Of a DNA stretch of 64,000 nucleotides, positions 62,626-64,000 are shown one piece after another. The position numbers were made by a program, and so were the translations under genes. Origin of the DNA: Lichenostomus cassidix. Taxonomy: Eukaryota; Chordata; Aves; Passeriformes; Meliphagidae. Under the pieces are notes generated by a model that was given only the letters and a program-made list of their open reading frames with translations, was not told the origin of the DNA and searched no databases. The stretch's first letter is position 1. Every line of letters starts with the position of its first letter. The stretch spans positions 12,303,762-12,367,761 of the forward strand of contig CM039183.1 of assembly GCA_008360975.2 (NCBI GenBank), in the 5' to 3' direction.

Positions 62626-64000
62626 ATAGCAAATAGGTCATAGCACTGGGGCAAAGAACACGGAAATGAAAATAAAATAAGTATAAATACACTTGATTGA
62701 GGTGGTTAAAACTTACTTTAACACATTCCTGGATTAAAGACATGTTAAGGGTCACTGAGTGTTGTACTTAAAGCATAAATTAAATTCCGTGTATGTATAT
62801 ACACGTTCCTTCAATAATTTAAATATGTGGTGGATTTACAAAACAAGGATTGGAGTCTCACTATTTCTAAAGAAGGTATCAGTGTAAGGTTTGACCTTTA
62901 AATGTGAACAAAGCATGATCTCTATGAAAGACCTTTTGAAAGTCAAGAGTAAAATCATTATCCCACAAAATGTAATATTTTTATCTGGAATGCATGAAAT
63001 GAGGTGATTTTTTTTTTGCTCTTTGCAGTCCTACAGGAAGCCCTCACTGAACTGTGTAAATAAAATAACCCAAGGTATCAGATACTCTGAAAAATCATCA
63101 ATTAATACATATATATAGCAGAGTTTGATAGTTTGTGTTCTGTGTGCATTAAATTTACCAACTTTATTGAATTTTTTTCCTCTCTCTCCAGTGAGTGAAC
63201 AGTGAATCACATGATTGAGCTTAATCCTTCCTGGACTGTAGACTACAGCAATAGGATTTTCATGTTAAAATGTATGTAACCACCAAGTGATAATGGAAGC
63301 CAAGTGAAATTGTACCTCAGATTACTTAGTTGATATTTACATGTCCAGGTTCAGAGAAAATTGCATTATCTGGGAAGTATTTCAAGCTCCTTTGCATCCC
63401 TCATAGAAAAAAAGGCCAAACCTGTCATATATTATGAAGCAATGACCTTGTGTGGAGTTTTAAGTATGCATTAACAGGTTGGGTTTTTTTTTCATAGCTT
63501 TTCACCAATTATTAACAGAAATAATTTAGTTGAGTTCTAGAGGAGATTTTTTCCATTAACTTGTCATTATGGAATTATAATGGATACTTTAATTAGGCAG
63601 TGTTTTGAGTGGGAATATTTAACTAAAATTGGGACAAATACATTCGCCATGCTCAGTAGCACTTACTAGAGGCTTATTGTGCATCCATAAACTGCTCAGG
63701 AAACACAAGTAAACGAGGATATTGGGCTGAAATATTGGCTATGGCTTTCCTAATTTTCTCCTGAGATAAGACATTGAGATAATATGCTGGCTTTTGAATT
63801 CTGAAACCTTTCTGGTCTGCTCACACACATCCTTGCTCTGTGCCCCCAGATGAAAGAAAATGTTTCACTGCATTCCAGTCAAAATTCCCAGTTGTTTTTT
63901 TGGCCATGAAAAGCTCTCATGCTGATGTTTATTTCCAACCTGCAAACAAAATGAGCATGTGAGTATTGGAATTCCAATGAAATTAAAGCTTTGAGTTTGG
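62626..64000. other. Gene-free AT-rich unique DNA to window end
   Basis: No gene or repeat family recognised. AT-rich with short homopolymer runs. Nothing indicates that the window ends inside an exon. Confidence 0.55.

Overview
The window looks like non-coding DNA from a bird nuclear genome, most likely a songbird. The evidence is 3' pieces of CR1 LINEs on both strands, short endogenous-retrovirus (ERV) LTRs with the layout of avian elements, a few very old amniote SINE relics (MIR type), low overall repeat density, AT-rich base composition and few CpGs. The species cannot be named from the sequence. No open reading frame encodes a protein family I recognise, and I see no exon chain, rRNA, tRNA, CRISPR array or prokaryotic feature. 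The window is therefore intergenic or lies inside a large intron.

Layout. 1-11 kb is unique AT-rich DNA with one MIR-like SINE (about 2665-2810), homopolymer runs and A/C-rich low-complexity islands. 11-14 kb holds a CR1 3' fragment (11113-11285) and a much older CR1-clade ORF2 relic (about 13010-13600) whose reverse-transcriptase region can still be followed through stop codons. 16-17 kb carries a decayed LTR-like fragment and a clear solo LTR (16881-17143) with a perfect 6-bp target-site duplication. 17-38 kb is mostly unique, with a minus-strand MIR-like relic near 23.05 kb, microsatellites, a weak CR1-like piece near 27.2 kb and a GC-richer block at 37.3-37.65 kb.

38.7-40.5 kb is the most structured part. 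Three diverged copies of a roughly 205-bp tandem repeat unit are interrupted by a second solo LTR of the 16.9 kb family (39099-39362) and by a second type of LTR (about 40173-40303) that sits directly behind a long TA microsatellite. 40.5-64 kb is again mostly unique, with an ancient amniote repeat near 49.7 kb, a CR1 3' end with a poly-A tract (58161-58465), a 25-bp tandem duplication near 59.2 kb, a TA/TG microsatellite, a perfect RFX-type X-box palindrome at 61967-61980 and a minus-strand CR1 fragment (62417-62625).

There are no genes to fit into a pathway. The useful content is the insertion history of the 38.7-40.5 kb nest, the relative ages of the two related LTRs, and a few candidate regulatory sites. 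I did not find a convincing new biological system. All repeat-family assignments are from memory of consensus sequences and were not checked by a search.
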